From the NCBI GenBank assembly GCA_000435495.1, contig FR884055.1:107000-170999 (forward strand): a stretch of 64,000 nt of DNA. The letters run 5' to 3'. The notes beneath the pieces are model-generated. The model had not been told where the DNA came from. It saw nothing but the letters and a program-made list of their open reading frames with translations, and made no database searches. Source of the DNA: Firmicutes bacterium CAG:552 (GTDB taxonomy: Bacteria > Bacillota > Clostridia > Christensenellales > Pumilibacteraceae). Position 1 is the first letter of the stretch. The number at the start of each line of letters is the position of its first letter. Position numbers and translations under genes: made by a program. Positions 45,009 through 53,452 of this stretch are shown in pieces.

Positions 45009-46147
45009 GAAAAAAGTCCTATCAAATCAACCGTAACTACCAATAACAACAGCGCTACAAGTCCGATAAAATGAATCATCGACTCGACTTCCCGCTTAAC
45101 AGGCTTTTTGCGTATCCACTCTATAACTGTAAATACGACTTTTGCACCGTCGAGTGCGGGGATCGGCAACAGATTAAAAATACCCAAGTTGGCTGCTATA
45201 AGCGGCAAAAACAACAACAAATATCTCCAGTTTTGCATACCGAAGTTTGCCATCTGATTTATCGTGCCTATAGGTCCGCTTATTTCCGTTACGTGAACTT
45301 TACCGGTAATCATATCGCCGAATGCGCCGATCATCGACCAGGACAGCTCGCCGGTGTAAGGAATACAATACTTAAACGCTTCTTTTACGGACGCTTTCGA
45401 GTACTGCAAAGCGACACCGAGTCCGGTAGCAGTTTTACGCACATCCGTTTCGGTTCCGTCCACCGTTTCTTTTGCATCGTAAAAATATTTTCTCAACGGA
45501 ACACGTAAAGTGACTTTTTCTCCGTTACGACTAACAACGACGTCAAGTACGTCTCCGTCCTTTTTGCCGTCCAAAGCCTTTCCAAGCGTATGATAAAAGT
45601 CTATTTTGTATCCGTCTATTTCTATGATTTCATCTCCGGTTTCGAGGCTGGTAATCACTGCCGAATCAACGCTTTGATAAACGTTCGAAACCGTAGGCTT
45701 GCTTGCGCCTGCCACTGCAATGAATATTATCGAAAATAATACCGCCGAAATAAGATTAAACGCTCCGCCGGCTATCAGCACGATAATGCGCTTCCAAGGT
45801 TTCTGTTCGTTAAAAGTGAGTTTTTTAACTGCCGAATCACCTTGATTAGCTTCTTTCTTTTCTTCTTCGAAGTTAAAAACGTCTTCTTTCTTTATTTTTT
45901 CTGTAGCTAAAATCTTTTCCTCTTCGGTTTCGCCCGTAAATGCGCAATATCCGCCAAGCGGCAAAAGTCTTATGGAAAATACTTCTCCGTTTTTCTTTTT
46001 TCTGGAAAAAAGCTTAGGTCCGAATCCTATAGAAAATTCGTCTATACCGAACCCCAACAATTTGCCGGCAAGATAATGACCGAATTCGTGAACGGTAATC
46101 ATCAGCAACAATATAAGAATAGCTAACAAAATAAATAATATTTTCAT
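45005..46147 (-). CDS. rseP: RseP/RasP-type site-2 metalloprotease
   Basis: 380 residues. Intramembrane zinc protease with HEFGH in the first membrane segment (residues 20-24) and LLPIPALDG near the C-terminal third; one PDZ domain between them (TSLETGDEIIEIDGY). In Bacillus it cleaves anti-sigma factors and signal peptide remnants. A charged loop (about 75-110) follows the first segment. ATGA overlaps on both sides (dxr and ispG). Confidence 0.96.
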   Translation of the reverse strand: MKILFILLAILILLLMITVHEFGHYLAGKLLGFGIDEFSIGFGPKLFSRKKKNGEVFSIRLLPLGGYCAFTGETEEEKILATEKIKKEDVFNFEEEKKEANQGDSAVKKLTFNEQKPWKRIIVLIAGGAFNLISAVLFSIIFIAVAGASKPTVSNVYQSVDSAVITSLETGDEIIEIDGYKIDFYHTLGKALDGKKDGDVLDVVVSRNGEKVTLRVPLRKYFYDAKETVDGTETDVRKTATGLGVALQYSKASVKEAFKYCIPYTGELSWSMIGAFGDMITGKVHVTEISGPIGTINQMANFGMQNWRYLLLFLPLIAANLGIFNLLPIPALDGAKVVFTVIEWIRKKPVKREVESMIHFIGLVALLLLVVTVDLIGLFS

Positions 46148-47274
46148 CTGGTATACTCCATATCTTCCGTTTTACGAATAATCTCCTTACGAACTTCTAT
46201 TACATCGGAAAACGAATTTATCTGCACCGCAACGTTACTTTCCATCGCATTTCTTACGGTTTCCGCAATTTTTCCGAACTTAATTTTTCCGTCGAGAAAC
46301 ATTTTAACAGCCGACTCGTTAGCGGCATCCATTATCGCCGCCATACTTCCGCCTTCCTTTATGCATTTATACGCCAAAGTCGGCGCAAAAAACACGTCTT
46401 CTCTCTTAGGCAAAAAAGTCAGCGGTTTGTCAAAAGACAATGGCTCAACTGCGTTTTCCGCTCTGTGCGGGTACGAGAGCGCAACTGAAATAGGTAATCG
46501 CATATCCGGCACAGCCATTTGCGCAATAACGGAACCGTCTTTATAGCGCACCATAGAATGTATTATGCTCTGCGGATGAATAATATACCCAATATTCTCG
46601 GTATCGAAGAGCCATCTTGCTTCGACTATCTCCAAAGCCTTATTCATCATAGTGGCGCTATCAACGGAGATTTTTTTGCCCATATGCCAATTCGGATGCT
46701 TTACCGCCTCGGACGGAGTTATTTCGTCTAACTGCTCCCTTTCGTATCCGTAATATCTTCCGCCGCTAGCCGTAAGGATTATTTCAGCTACAGAATCGTG
46801 CTCCCCGGACGCAAGACACTGCCACACTGCAGAGTGTTCGCTGTCTACGGGAATGATAGATGCGTTATACATGGCGGAAAGTTTGGATATAAGTTCGCCC
46901 GCCGCAACTATACACTCTTTGTTGGCTAAAGCTATCTCCTTGCCGTTCTTTATACATGCAAGTAATGCAGGCATAGCCGAAAAACCTACCGCCGAAATAA
47001 CCACTCTGTCGCAATCGCTTTGAGCGCATACGTTAACTGCCTCATCGCCCGTCACGAGTTTGACGTCCAAGCCTTCGCTCTTGAGTTTTTCGTATGCTTT
47101 ACTGTTTATAATGCCGGCTACGGACGGAGAAAATTCTTTTATCTGTTCTATTAAAAGCTCCGCATTGGAATTGGCAACTATAATGTCGGCTTTAAAGCCT
47201 TCATGTTTTCTAATAAAGTCCAACGTTTGCGTGCCTATGGATCCGGTACTGCCGAAAATTGCTATTTTTTTCAT
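46144..47274 (-). CDS. dxr: 1-deoxy-D-xylulose-5-phosphate reductoisomerase
   Basis: 376 residues. Makes MEP from DXP with NADPH. Seen: GSTGSIGTQTLDF at the N-terminus, ANKECIVAAGELI, VDSEHSAVWQCL and the C-terminal NHMG-type MGKKISVDSATMMNKALEIVEA. Fosmidomycin target. ATGA overlaps with cdsA and rseP. Confidence 0.97.
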   Translation of the reverse strand: MKKIAIFGSTGSIGTQTLDFIRKHEGFKADIIVANSNAELLIEQIKEFSPSVAGIINSKAYEKLKSEGLDVKLVTGDEAVNVCAQSDCDRVVISAVGFSAMPALLACIKNGKEIALANKECIVAAGELISKLSAMYNASIIPVDSEHSAVWQCLASGEHDSVAEIILTASGGRYYGYEREQLDEITPSEAVKHPNWHMGKKISVDSATMMNKALEIVEARWLFDTENIGYIIHPQSIIHSMVRYKDGSVIAQMAVPDMRLPISVALSYPHRAENAVEPLSFDKPLTFLPKREDVFFAPTLAYKCIKEGGSMAAIMDAANESAVKMFLDGKIKFGKIAETVRNAMESNVAVQINSFSDVIEVRKEIIRKTEDMEYTR

Positions 47275-48155
47275 AATATGGAAATCACCGCTAATGCAAA
47301 ATACAAAATCACACCATTAAACATAAGTCCGTCGATACGATCCATTATTCCGCCATGTCCCGGCAACAGATGCGAATAATCTTTTATCCCCACAAGCCGC
47401 TTTACGTACGAAGCAAAAAGATCGCCGAACTGCGTCGCTAACGAGCCAAACAATCCGACCGATAAGTAAGCCAACCATTCGAGACTCGAGCCGCCTAAAA
47501 GCGGAGCCATTCCTAAAAAAGCTCCCAATTCGGTAAGCGACACAAAGTACCATATCGCACCTGCCGCAATTCCGCCAAGCAGTCCGCCTATCGCACCGGA
47601 AACTGTTTTGTTCGGACTTATCTTGGGGCAAAGTTTTTTACCTTTTACGGTACTGCCGACAAAATAGGCAAACATATCCGTAAAAGTACTGACGGTAAAC
47701 AGTAACAAAATGCCTACAGCTCTTATATGCGGCTCGAAGTGATTTATTCCAAGCGTATACAAAAGAGCCGACACCGGATACAAAAATACGAACATAGTGG
47801 CTATAACATTGTTAGTCGTTGCCTTTTTGGAACAAAGCGAAAAAATAATCATTGTCATAGAAAGCACTAACAGTACTGCAAAATACATGGTTATGCCGCC
47901 TATATCAAACACTCTTTGCGCTATTATGTATGCGACATAACCCAAAACAATCGCCGAGTATACAAACACTCGCATCGGAGCGGGGTATTTCTGCCTTATT
48001 GCGTTACATATTTCATAAGCCGCCATAAGCGCCAACAAAAAAATTAAAATGTCGAAAAACACCCAATGAACCTTTAGCGTCAACATTATTACCGAAGCAA
48101 AAACAACAAACAGTATTGCTCCTGTTATAAATCTTTTCTTTGTATTATCTTTCAT
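47271..48155 (-). CDS. cdsA: Phosphatidate cytidylyltransferase (CDP-diglyceride synthase)
   Basis: 294 residues with about eight membrane segments. Makes CDP-diacylglycerol for phospholipid synthesis. C-terminal signature seen as KDYSHLLPGHGGIMDRID near residue 250. ATGA overlaps with uppS and dxr, so the order uppS-cdsA-dxr-rseP-ispG is tightly coupled. Confidence 0.96.
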   Translation of the reverse strand: MKDNTKKRFITGAILFVVFASVIMLTLKVHWVFFDILIFLLALMAAYEICNAIRQKYPAPMRVFVYSAIVLGYVAYIIAQRVFDIGGITMYFAVLLVLSMTMIIFSLCSKKATTNNVIATMFVFLYPVSALLYTLGINHFEPHIRAVGILLLFTVSTFTDMFAYFVGSTVKGKKLCPKISPNKTVSGAIGGLLGGIAAGAIWYFVSLTELGAFLGMAPLLGGSSLEWLAYLSVGLFGSLATQFGDLFASYVKRLVGIKDYSHLLPGHGGIMDRIDGLMFNGVILYFALAVISIL

Positions 48156-48814
48156 TTTCCGAATCGTCTGTCCCTATTATAGTACTCTCGTATTACTTCA
48201 TCGAGCTGTGTTTCCGTAAAATCCGGCCAAAGTGTATCCAAAAAGAACAGCTCTGTGTATGCAAGTTGATAAAGCATAAAATTACTAAGTCTTTTTTCTC
48301 CACCGGTACGCACCAAAATGTCCGGATCCGGCTGTCCTGCAGTATAAAGCGAACCTTCGAAGTCTTCGCTGCCGGCGGCTTGCAAAATTTCCTGTCTGCC
48401 TCCGTAATTGAGAGCAAGGTTCAATATACCTCCGTCGGAATCGGCAGTAAGCGATTCGCTTTCGTCGATTGCCGTTCTTACGTCCGGTTCGAAATACGAC
48501 CTATCGCCTATAACGTTTAATCTCACGTTATTCTTTTTTAGTCGTTTACTTAACGAAGGCAGTTTTGTTTTTATCAGCGTTTTAAGCCCATTGACTTCGT
48601 CCACGGGGCGAAATTTATTTTCCGTCGAAAACGCATAAAAGGACACCAGGTGAATATCCCGCTTAAAACAAGCGTCCGCAATGTCTACCATTACGTTGAT
48701 TCCCGCCCTGTGCCCTGCGCTACGTGGCAACAGCCGAGCGGTTGCCCACCTGCCGTTACCGTCCATTATAAAAGCAATGTGACTTATTTTGTCAGATTTC
48801 AAGAATTTCCGCAT
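48152..48814 (-). CDS. uppS: Undecaprenyl diphosphate synthase
   Basis: 220 residues, a little shorter than usual (about 240-250). Cis-prenyltransferase making the C55 carrier for cell wall synthesis. Seen: FIMDGNGRWAT, HRAGINVMVDIADACF, FYAFSTENKFRP near residue 60 and PDILVRTGGEKRLSNFMLYQLAYTEL-like substrate region. The ATG at 48814 lies inside frr (23-bp overlap); a TTG at 48802 is an alternative. Confidence 0.94.
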   Translation of the reverse strand: MRKFLKSDKISHIAFIMDGNGRWATARLLPRSAGHRAGINVMVDIADACFKRDIHLVSFYAFSTENKFRPVDEVNGLKTLIKTKLPSLSKRLKKNNVRLNVIGDRSYFEPDVRTAIDESESLTADSDGGILNLALNYGGRQEILQAAGSEDFEGSLYTAGQPDPDILVRTGGEKRLSNFMLYQLAYTELFFLDTLWPDFTETQLDEVIREYYNRDRRFGK

Positions 48815-49367
48815 CCTTACTCTTTAACATAGAATCGACGTCGGCAATATATTTATCCAAAGTTTTCTGAACTTCGGCGCCGTACGTTTTTTCTTCATCT
48901 TCGGTAACAATGCTGTCCTTTTTAAACTTCTTTAATACGTCCATTATATCTCGGCGTTCGTTACGAAGCGTAACTTTACAATCTTCGCTGAGCTTTTTTG
49001 TTTGCTTCGTAAGTTCTTTTCTGCGTTCTTCGGTAAGTTGGGGGAATACCAAACGTATCACTTTGCCGTCATCGCTCGGCGTGATGCCGATATCGGACGC
49101 CTGAATCGCACTGACGACTTTCTTTACCATAGATACGTCCCACAACGAAATGACAAGCATTCTTGCTTCGGGAACGGTAATATTAGCCATATTTGGTATA
49201 GTCGTCGGCTGACCGTAGTAATCTACAGTGATTTTGTTCAAAATCTGGGGATTTGCTCTTCCGGCTCTTATTGTAAGAAATTCGCCCCTAAGGTACTCTA
49301 TTGCTTTATTTAGCTTCTCTTCGTACTTGTCAAATTCTTCTTTTACTTGAGGATTAGAAATGGTCAT
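48792..49367 (-). CDS. frr: Ribosome recycling factor
   Basis: 191 residues. Splits post-termination ribosomes with EF-G. Seen: EKLNKAIEYLRGEFLTIRAGRANPQIL, VDYYGQPTTIPNMANI and the long C-terminal helices (LTEERRKELTKQTKKLSED). ATG at 49367 with AGGAGGG. First gene of its operon by the promoter at 49408-49436. Confidence 0.97.
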   Translation of the reverse strand: MTISNPQVKEEFDKYEEKLNKAIEYLRGEFLTIRAGRANPQILNKITVDYYGQPTTIPNMANITVPEARMLVISLWDVSMVKKVVSAIQASDIGITPSDDGKVIRLVFPQLTEERRKELTKQTKKLSEDCKVTLRNERRDIMDVLKKFKKDSIVTEDEEKTYGAEVQKTLDKYIADVDSMLKSKDAEILEI

Positions 49368-49407
49368 ATTGCCCTCCTGATAATGTGTTGTTGTTTATTC
49401 TGCATCT

Positions 49408-49436
49408 ATTGTATCATATAAACCGAATTATGACAA
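49408..49436 (-). promoter_or_regulatory. Predicted promoter of frr-uppS-cdsA-dxr-rseP-ispG
   Basis: Minus strand: -35 TTGTCA (49431-49436), 17-bp spacer, -10 TACAAT (49408-49413) preceded by TGA (extended -10), about 35 nt before the frr start. Confidence 0.75.
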
Positions 49437-49442
49437 GCAAAA

Positions 49443-50138
49443 TCAATCTATTACCGTGCCGATTTTTTCGCCCATGGCGGCTCTTACGATAGAATTTTCT
49501 TCGTCCAGACCGAAAGCGACTATCGGAAGATTATTTTCCATACACATGGTTATAGAGGTAAAATCCATCACAGAAAGTTTTTGATTCATTACGTCCATAT
49601 ATGCGATATGTTCGAGTTTTGTTGCGTCCGGATTTTTGCGAGGATCGCTGTCATATACGCCGTCTATATTCTTTGCCATAAGCAGTGCGTCTGCTTTTAT
49701 CTGAGCGGCTCTAAGAGCTGCGCCGGTATCGGTAGTAAAATATGGGTTACCGGTACCGCAAGCAAATATAACAACTCTTCCTTTTTCGAGATGTTTGAGC
49801 GCTTTACGTAAGATAAAGGGCTCCGCCACTACGTTAATATTGATTGCGGTTTGTACTCTCGCAGATACGCCTTTTGACTCTATTGCGTCACACAAAGCCA
49901 ATGCGTTAAGCGTTGTTGCAAGCATGCCCATATAATCGGCGGTCGATTTGTCCATATTTTTGCCTTGTCTGCCCCGCCAAAAGTTTCCGCCTCCGACTAC
50001 AATTGCGATTTCCACGCCTCTGTGGTTAAGCTCGACTATCTGATCTACGACTTTTTCCACCGTTTCTTCGTCTATCCCGTTGCCGCTCGCCCCGGCCAAA
50101 GCTTCGCCGCTGAGCTTTAAAAGTATTCTTTTATACAT
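49443..50138 (-). CDS. pyrH: UMP kinase
   Basis: 231 residues. Amino-acid-kinase fold; phosphorylates UMP to UDP. Seen: ILLKLSGEALAG, VVGGGNFWRGR, DYMGMLATTLNALALCDAIE and GTGNPYFTTDTGAALRA. ATG at 50138 with GGAG, downstream of a terminator-like hairpin after tsf. Confidence 0.97.
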   Translation of the reverse strand: MYKRILLKLSGEALAGASGNGIDEETVEKVVDQIVELNHRGVEIAIVVGGGNFWRGRQGKNMDKSTADYMGMLATTLNALALCDAIESKGVSARVQTAININVVAEPFILRKALKHLEKGRVVIFACGTGNPYFTTDTGAALRAAQIKADALLMAKNIDGVYDSDPRKNPDATKLEHIAYMDVMNQKLSVMDFTSITMCMENNLPIVAFGLDEENSIVRAAMGEKIGTVID

Positions 50139-50150
50139 ATATATTCTCCG

Positions 50151-50186
50151 TTATACAAAAAGGAACGCCGCAAAAACGGCGTCCCC
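50151..50186 (-). terminator. Terminator between tsf and pyrH
   Basis: GGAACGCCG (50162-50170) pairs with CGGCGTCCC (50177-50185) including one G-U, around a 6-nt loop. On the minus strand it is followed by TTTTTG. No separate pyrH promoter was found in the short gap, so read-through is probably needed for pyrH. Confidence 0.8.
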
Positions 50187-50200
50187 TTATAAAGTCAATA

Positions 50201-51127
50201 TTATTTTGCAGACATCTTAGCGATTTCTTCGGCAAAATTTTCGTTTCTCTTTTCAAGTCCTTCGCCCATAACAAATCTGGTGAACTTCTTAAGGGTTATC
50301 TTTGCTCCTACGCTCTTGCCTACTTTTTCTACAAGTTGACGAATGGTAAGAGAAGAATCCTTAACGAACTCTTGATCAATGAGACAAACTTCCTTATAGA
50401 ACTTTCCGAGACGACCCACAATCATCTTTTCAAGTACTTCGGGAGGCTTCTTAGCGTTTTTGGGATCGTTAGCCTGCTGAATACGAAGAATTTCTTTTTC
50501 GTGTTCTACATCGGCAGCGGGAACTTCCTCGTTATAAAGATACGACGGCGACATTGCTGCAATATGCATAGCGATATCGTGACACATGGTGTTAAATTCT
50601 TCGTTAGAATTTACGTCCTTGTCTGTGTCTACTTCGAGCAAAACGCCGATCTTGCCGCCCATGTGGATGTACGCTTCTTCTTTTGCTGCATGCTGATAAG
50701 CAAAACGACGGAAAGAAACTTTCTCACCCGTTTTTGCGGTAGTAGCGGTAATAAACTCGCTTACGGTGCGATCGCCGATTTTGCTGTCGAGCAATTCTTC
50801 GTTATTTGCCGGCTTAATGGCTACAACCTGCTTTGCTATATCCTCTGCAAGCGAAACAAATCCTTCGCCTCTTGCAACGAAGTCGGATTCGCAGTTAAGT
50901 TCTACCAAGGAACCCTGACGTCCGTCTTCGGAAGTATAAGCCATTACTACGCCTTCGGAAGCAATTCTCGATGCTTTTTTTGCGGCAACGCTTATACCCT
51001 GCTCTCTCAAATACTCTGCAGCTTTATCCATATCTCCTTCGGTATGAGTAAGAGCCTTTTTGCAATCCATCATGCCTGCGCCGGTGATTTCTCTGAGCGC
51101 CGCAACGTCCTTAGCGGTAAATGCCAT
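50201..51127 (-). CDS. tsf: Elongation factor Ts
   Basis: 308 residues. Nucleotide exchange factor of EF-Tu. Seen: LREITGAGMMDCKKALTHTEGDMDKA at the N-terminus, VELNCESDFVAR near residue 76, MHIAAMSP near 185. ATG at 51127 with AAAGGAGG, 4 bp after rpsB. Confidence 0.98.
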   Translation of the reverse strand: MAFTAKDVAALREITGAGMMDCKKALTHTEGDMDKAAEYLREQGISVAAKKASRIASEGVVMAYTSEDGRQGSLVELNCESDFVARGEGFVSLAEDIAKQVVAIKPANNEELLDSKIGDRTVSEFITATTAKTGEKVSFRRFAYQHAAKEEAYIHMGGKIGVLLEVDTDKDVNSNEEFNTMCHDIAMHIAAMSPSYLYNEEVPAADVEHEKEILRIQQANDPKNAKKPPEVLEKMIVGRLGKFYKEVCLIDQEFVKDSSLTIRQLVEKVGKSVGAKITLKKFTRFVMGEGLEKRNENFAEEIAKMSAK

Positions 51128-51131
51128 ATTA

Positions 51132-51935
51132 TTAGTCCTCCTTTACTTCGGCAACAGAGGCTTCTTCTGCGGCATTGGCTGCTTCTTCGGCTACCTTAAC
51201 CGCTTCTGCCTCTTTAGCTTCCTTTTCTCTTATAGCGGCGAGTCCTTCTTCGCCTTCTCTTGCTTCGATAACGGCATCTGCCATTGCTCCGGCGATAAGC
51301 TTAATCGCACGAATAGCGTCGTCGTTGCCGGGGATAACGTAATCCACTTCATCCGGATCGCAGTTAGTATCTACAATACCTACGATAGGTATGTTAAGCG
51401 CACGAGCTTCGGCTATAGCAAGGTGTTCCTTCTTTGGATCGACTACAAACAATGCGCCGGGAAGAGTTCTCATATCTCTTACGCCGCCGAGATTTGCTTC
51501 AAGCTTATCTCTCTCTGCAACAAGCTTAGCGACTTCCTTCTTGGGAAGAACGTTAAACTCGTTCATTTTTTCCATTTGGTTAAGTTTGTTAAGACGGTCT
51601 ACTCTCGAACGCATGGTTACGAAGTTGGTAAGCATGCCGCCGAGCCATCTGTTGTTGACATAGTACATTCCGCACTTCTGAGCTTCCTGCATAATAGCTT
51701 CCTGAGCCTGTTTTTTTGTACCTACGAAAAGAATGGACTTGCCTTCTTCCGCTACGCTCTTGATAAAGCTGTAAGCCTGCTCAATAAGTACGACAGTCAT
51801 CTCAAGGTTAACGATATAAATGTCGTTTCTTGCGGTGTAGATGTACTTCTTCATTTTGGGGTTCCATTTGCGAGTGGGGTGTCCGAAGTGAACGCCTGCC
51901 TCGAGCAACTGTTTCATAGAAACGATGTTTGCCAT
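51132..51935 (-). CDS. rpsB: 30S ribosomal protein S2
   Basis: 267 residues. Seen: [37 protein letters not shown] and [27 protein letters not shown]. After about 230 comes an Ala/Glu-rich acidic tail, longer than in most S2. ATG at 51935 with AGGAGGAA. Preceded by a leader of about 115 nt with nested stems. Confidence 0.98.
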   Translation of the reverse strand: MANIVSMKQLLEAGVHFGHPTRKWNPKMKKYIYTARNDIYIVNLEMTVVLIEQAYSFIKSVAEEGKSILFVGTKKQAQEAIMQEAQKCGMYYVNNRWLGGMLTNFVTMRSRVDRLNKLNQMEKMNEFNVLPKKEVAKLVAERDKLEANLGGVRDMRTLPGALFVVDPKKEHLAIAEARALNIPIVGIVDTNCDPDEVDYVIPGNDDAIRAIKLIAGAMADAVIEAREGEEGLAAIREKEAKEAEAVKVAEEAANAAEEASVAEVKED

Positions 51936-51973
51936 ATTTATATTCCTCCTGTTTATTCCTCCCCGACTTCAAC

Positions 51974-52026
51974 TCCGTTTCTACCGCAAAGCAGCTGTGA
52001 ATTTTCTCTGCGGAACAGGAAACGAA
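51974..52026 (-). promoter_or_regulatory. Structured leader of rpsB
   Basis: Minus strand: an outer stem CGTTTC/GAAACG (arms at 52019-52024 and 51976-51981, extendable by two pairs) encloses an 8-bp stem CCGCAGAG/CTTTGCGG with a 14-nt loop. It lies between promoter and start codon. Ribosomal protein operons are often autoregulated through such leaders; that role is inferred here. Confidence 0.55.
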
Positions 52027-52054
52027 TCCGTACAGGTGCGTAATCAACCAAAAT

Positions 52055-52083
52055 ATTATAACACAAAAATACCGATTGTGCAA
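52055..52083 (-). promoter_or_regulatory. Promoter of rpsB-tsf
   Basis: Minus strand: -35 TTGCAC (52078-52083), 17-bp spacer, -10 TATAAT (52055-52060) preceded by TGT (extended -10). The -35 and part of the spacer are the 3' arm of the terminator of the upstream DUF1292 gene. Confidence 0.85.
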
Positions 52084-52105
52084 ACGTTTTACGTACACAA
52101 TCGGT
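52064..52105 (-). terminator. Terminator of ruvX-DUF1292
   Basis: Inverted repeat ACCGATTGTG (52071-52080) and CACAATCGGT (52096-52105), 10 bp, 15-nt loop, followed on the minus strand by ATTTTTG. It overlaps the rpsB promoter. Confidence 0.85.
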
Positions 52106-52128
52106 AAAAAATAATGCTTTTTTAATTT

Positions 52129-52512
52129 TTAATGTCCGCAATGGCAATCGTCGCCACAACCGCAGTCGCCGTGTTCGCATTCGTCGTCACAATCGCAATC
52201 TCCGTCGCAGCAACCGCAATCGCATTCGTCGGCGGTGTTAAGATACTCATCAAATACCCTTTGCATAAGCTCTTCGTCTTCTACCGGCACGATAAGTTGA
52301 GTATCGTCATCCTGCATTTCGAGAGAACATATTACCACCTCGTCTTCGGCGATGCCTTCGATTTCTTCTGCCGGCGAAAGCAAAACATAAAACTTTCCGT
52401 CCAATTCCACACAAGCCTCTTCGTAAAAATTAAGCGGATTACCCTTATCGTCGTAAAGCGTTATCGCTTCGCCTTCGTCAAAAATTTCACAATTTTCGTT
52501 TTCGTTGTTCAT
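52129..52512 (-). CDS. DUF1292 protein with a Cys/Asp-rich C-terminal tail
   Basis: 127 residues. Residues 1-94 match DUF1292 (YrzB-like): EGEAITLYDDKGNPLNFYE, FYVLLSPAEEIEGIAEDEVVIC, FDEYLN. The family's function is unknown; it often follows ruvX. Residues 96-127 form an added tail with 11 Cys, 3 His and many Asp/Gly in C-x-C spacing (CDCGCC, CGCGDDCHCGH), which looks able to bind metal. A similar tail is in the small protein at 53200-53445. ATG at 52512 with AAGGAG over the ruvX stop. Confidence 0.88.
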   Translation of the reverse strand: MNNENENCEIFDEGEAITLYDDKGNPLNFYEEACVELDGKFYVLLSPAEEIEGIAEDEVVICSLEMQDDDTQLIVPVEDEELMQRVFDEYLNTADECDCGCCDGDCDCDDECEHGDCGCGDDCHCGH

Positions 52513-52521
52513 AATAACTCC

Positions 52522-52938
52522 TTATAAATGTTTTTGTTTTTCGAGATATGTGCCGAGAATAATTTGCGCTGAAATGGTGTCAACCACCTGTTTCCTTTTA
52601 TTCCAGCGTACGTTTGCTTCGTCCAAAGCCCGTTCGGCGCTGACTGTGGAAAGCCGTTCGTCAACAAGTTCAACGCTTATGCCGCTTACTTTCTGCAAAA
52701 CGGCGGCGAGTTTGCGCGAAATTTCCGCTCTTACTCCTTCGCTTCCGTCCATATTGATAGGAAGTCCCAGAATTATTTTATCCGCCCCGAGTTCCTTCGC
52801 TTTTTGTGCCAAAGCATCAACGTCACCCTTCATACCGACCGACTTTATCGTACCGACAGGCGAAGCGATTATGCCGAGCGGGTCGCTTACCGCAAGTCCG
52901 ATACGACTTGCCCCGTAATCAATTGCCAATATTCGCAT
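52522..52938 (-). CDS. ruvX: RuvX/YqgF pre-16S rRNA nuclease
   Basis: 138 residues. RNase H-like nuclease that matures the 5' end of 16S rRNA. Seen: ILAIDYGASRIGLAVSDPLG (catalytic Asp), IILGLPINMDGSEG, VELVDERLSTVSAERAL and a C-terminal VDTISAQIIL. ATG at 52938 with AAGGGGGAG. In relatives the cluster is often alaS-ireB-ruvX-DUF1292; ireB and alaS are not here. Confidence 0.96.
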   Translation of the reverse strand: MRILAIDYGASRIGLAVSDPLGIIASPVGTIKSVGMKGDVDALAQKAKELGADKIILGLPINMDGSEGVRAEISRKLAAVLQKVSGISVELVDERLSTVSAERALDEANVRWNKRKQVVDTISAQIILGTYLEKQKHL

Positions 52939-52959
52939 AAGCTCCCCCTTCCTACGGAC

Positions 52960-52989
52960 ATTTTAGCATAAATATCACGGTTAAATCAA
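52960..52989 (-). promoter_or_regulatory. Predicted promoter of ruvX-DUF1292
   Basis: Minus strand: -35 TTGATT (52984-52989), 18-bp spacer, -10 TAAAAT (52960-52965) preceded by TGC (extended -10), about 20 nt before the ruvX start. Confidence 0.72.
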
Positions 52990-53153
52990 AAGATTTGAGT
53001 GACTAATTAAAATTTTTGTAAAAAAACGTATCCGACAAATCTGCACATAAGTAAATCGACGTTATTCGTTATCTCAAGTCTTTATGCAAAATCTTACATC
53101 TGAATTATAAACATGAGAAACCGAGTGACTTTGCGACTGCGACGTAACGCCAC

Positions 53154-53185
53154 AAAAAAAGTCCGAAATAATCGGACTTTTTTTT
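53154..53185. terminator. Terminator after the small Cys-rich gene
   Basis: Seven A then GTCCGA (53154-53166) pairs with TCGGAC then eight T (53172-53185), 5-nt loop. Near perfect and usable on both strands. It closes the isc operon on its minus strand. Confidence 0.9.
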
Positions 53186-53199
53186 GATAGAAGTACGTT

Positions 53200-53445
53200 T
53201 TATCTACCCCACTCGTCATAATTCGAGTTGCATCCGTCCTTCGAGCAATCGCAGTTGTCGCCGCAACTGCAATCGGAGCCGCTTTCGAAGTCGCAGCCGC
53301 AACCGCCGCTTTCCTTTTGGTCAGAGACGTTTGCGATTTTACTCTTAACTTCGTCCGCAAGTTTGTCTGCCTTCGGGCAGCACTTTACTAAAATCATACC
53401 GCCGAGCATACCTATACCTACGCCGATGAGCGCATCTTTTAACAT
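53200..53445 (-). CDS. Small membrane-anchored protein with a Cys-rich tail
   Basis: 81 residues, family not recognised. Residues 5-21 are a glycine-zipper-like membrane segment (LIGVGIGMLGGMILV) followed at once by Cys22-Cys23, then a charged helix (ADKLADEVKSKIANVS) as in YtxH-like proteins. Residues 49-72 carry seven Cys in C-x-C pairs with Asp/Ser/Gly (GCGCD, CSCGDNCDC), like the tail of the DUF1292 protein. A metal-binding role is inferred only. It lies 77 bp after iscU with no terminator between, and its Shine-Dalgarno sequence (AAGGAGGTG) sits in a hairpin. Confidence 0.85.
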   Translation of the reverse strand: MLKDALIGVGIGMLGGMILVKCCPKADKLADEVKSKIANVSDQKESGGCGCDFESGSDCSCGDNCDCSKDGCNSNYDEWGR

Positions 53446-53452
53446 ATTTTCG

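Noticed and set aside
51060..52043. A 327-codon plus-strand open frame
   Set aside because: Antisense to tsf-rpsB and the rpsB leader; Cys/Phe-rich and without domain pattern.
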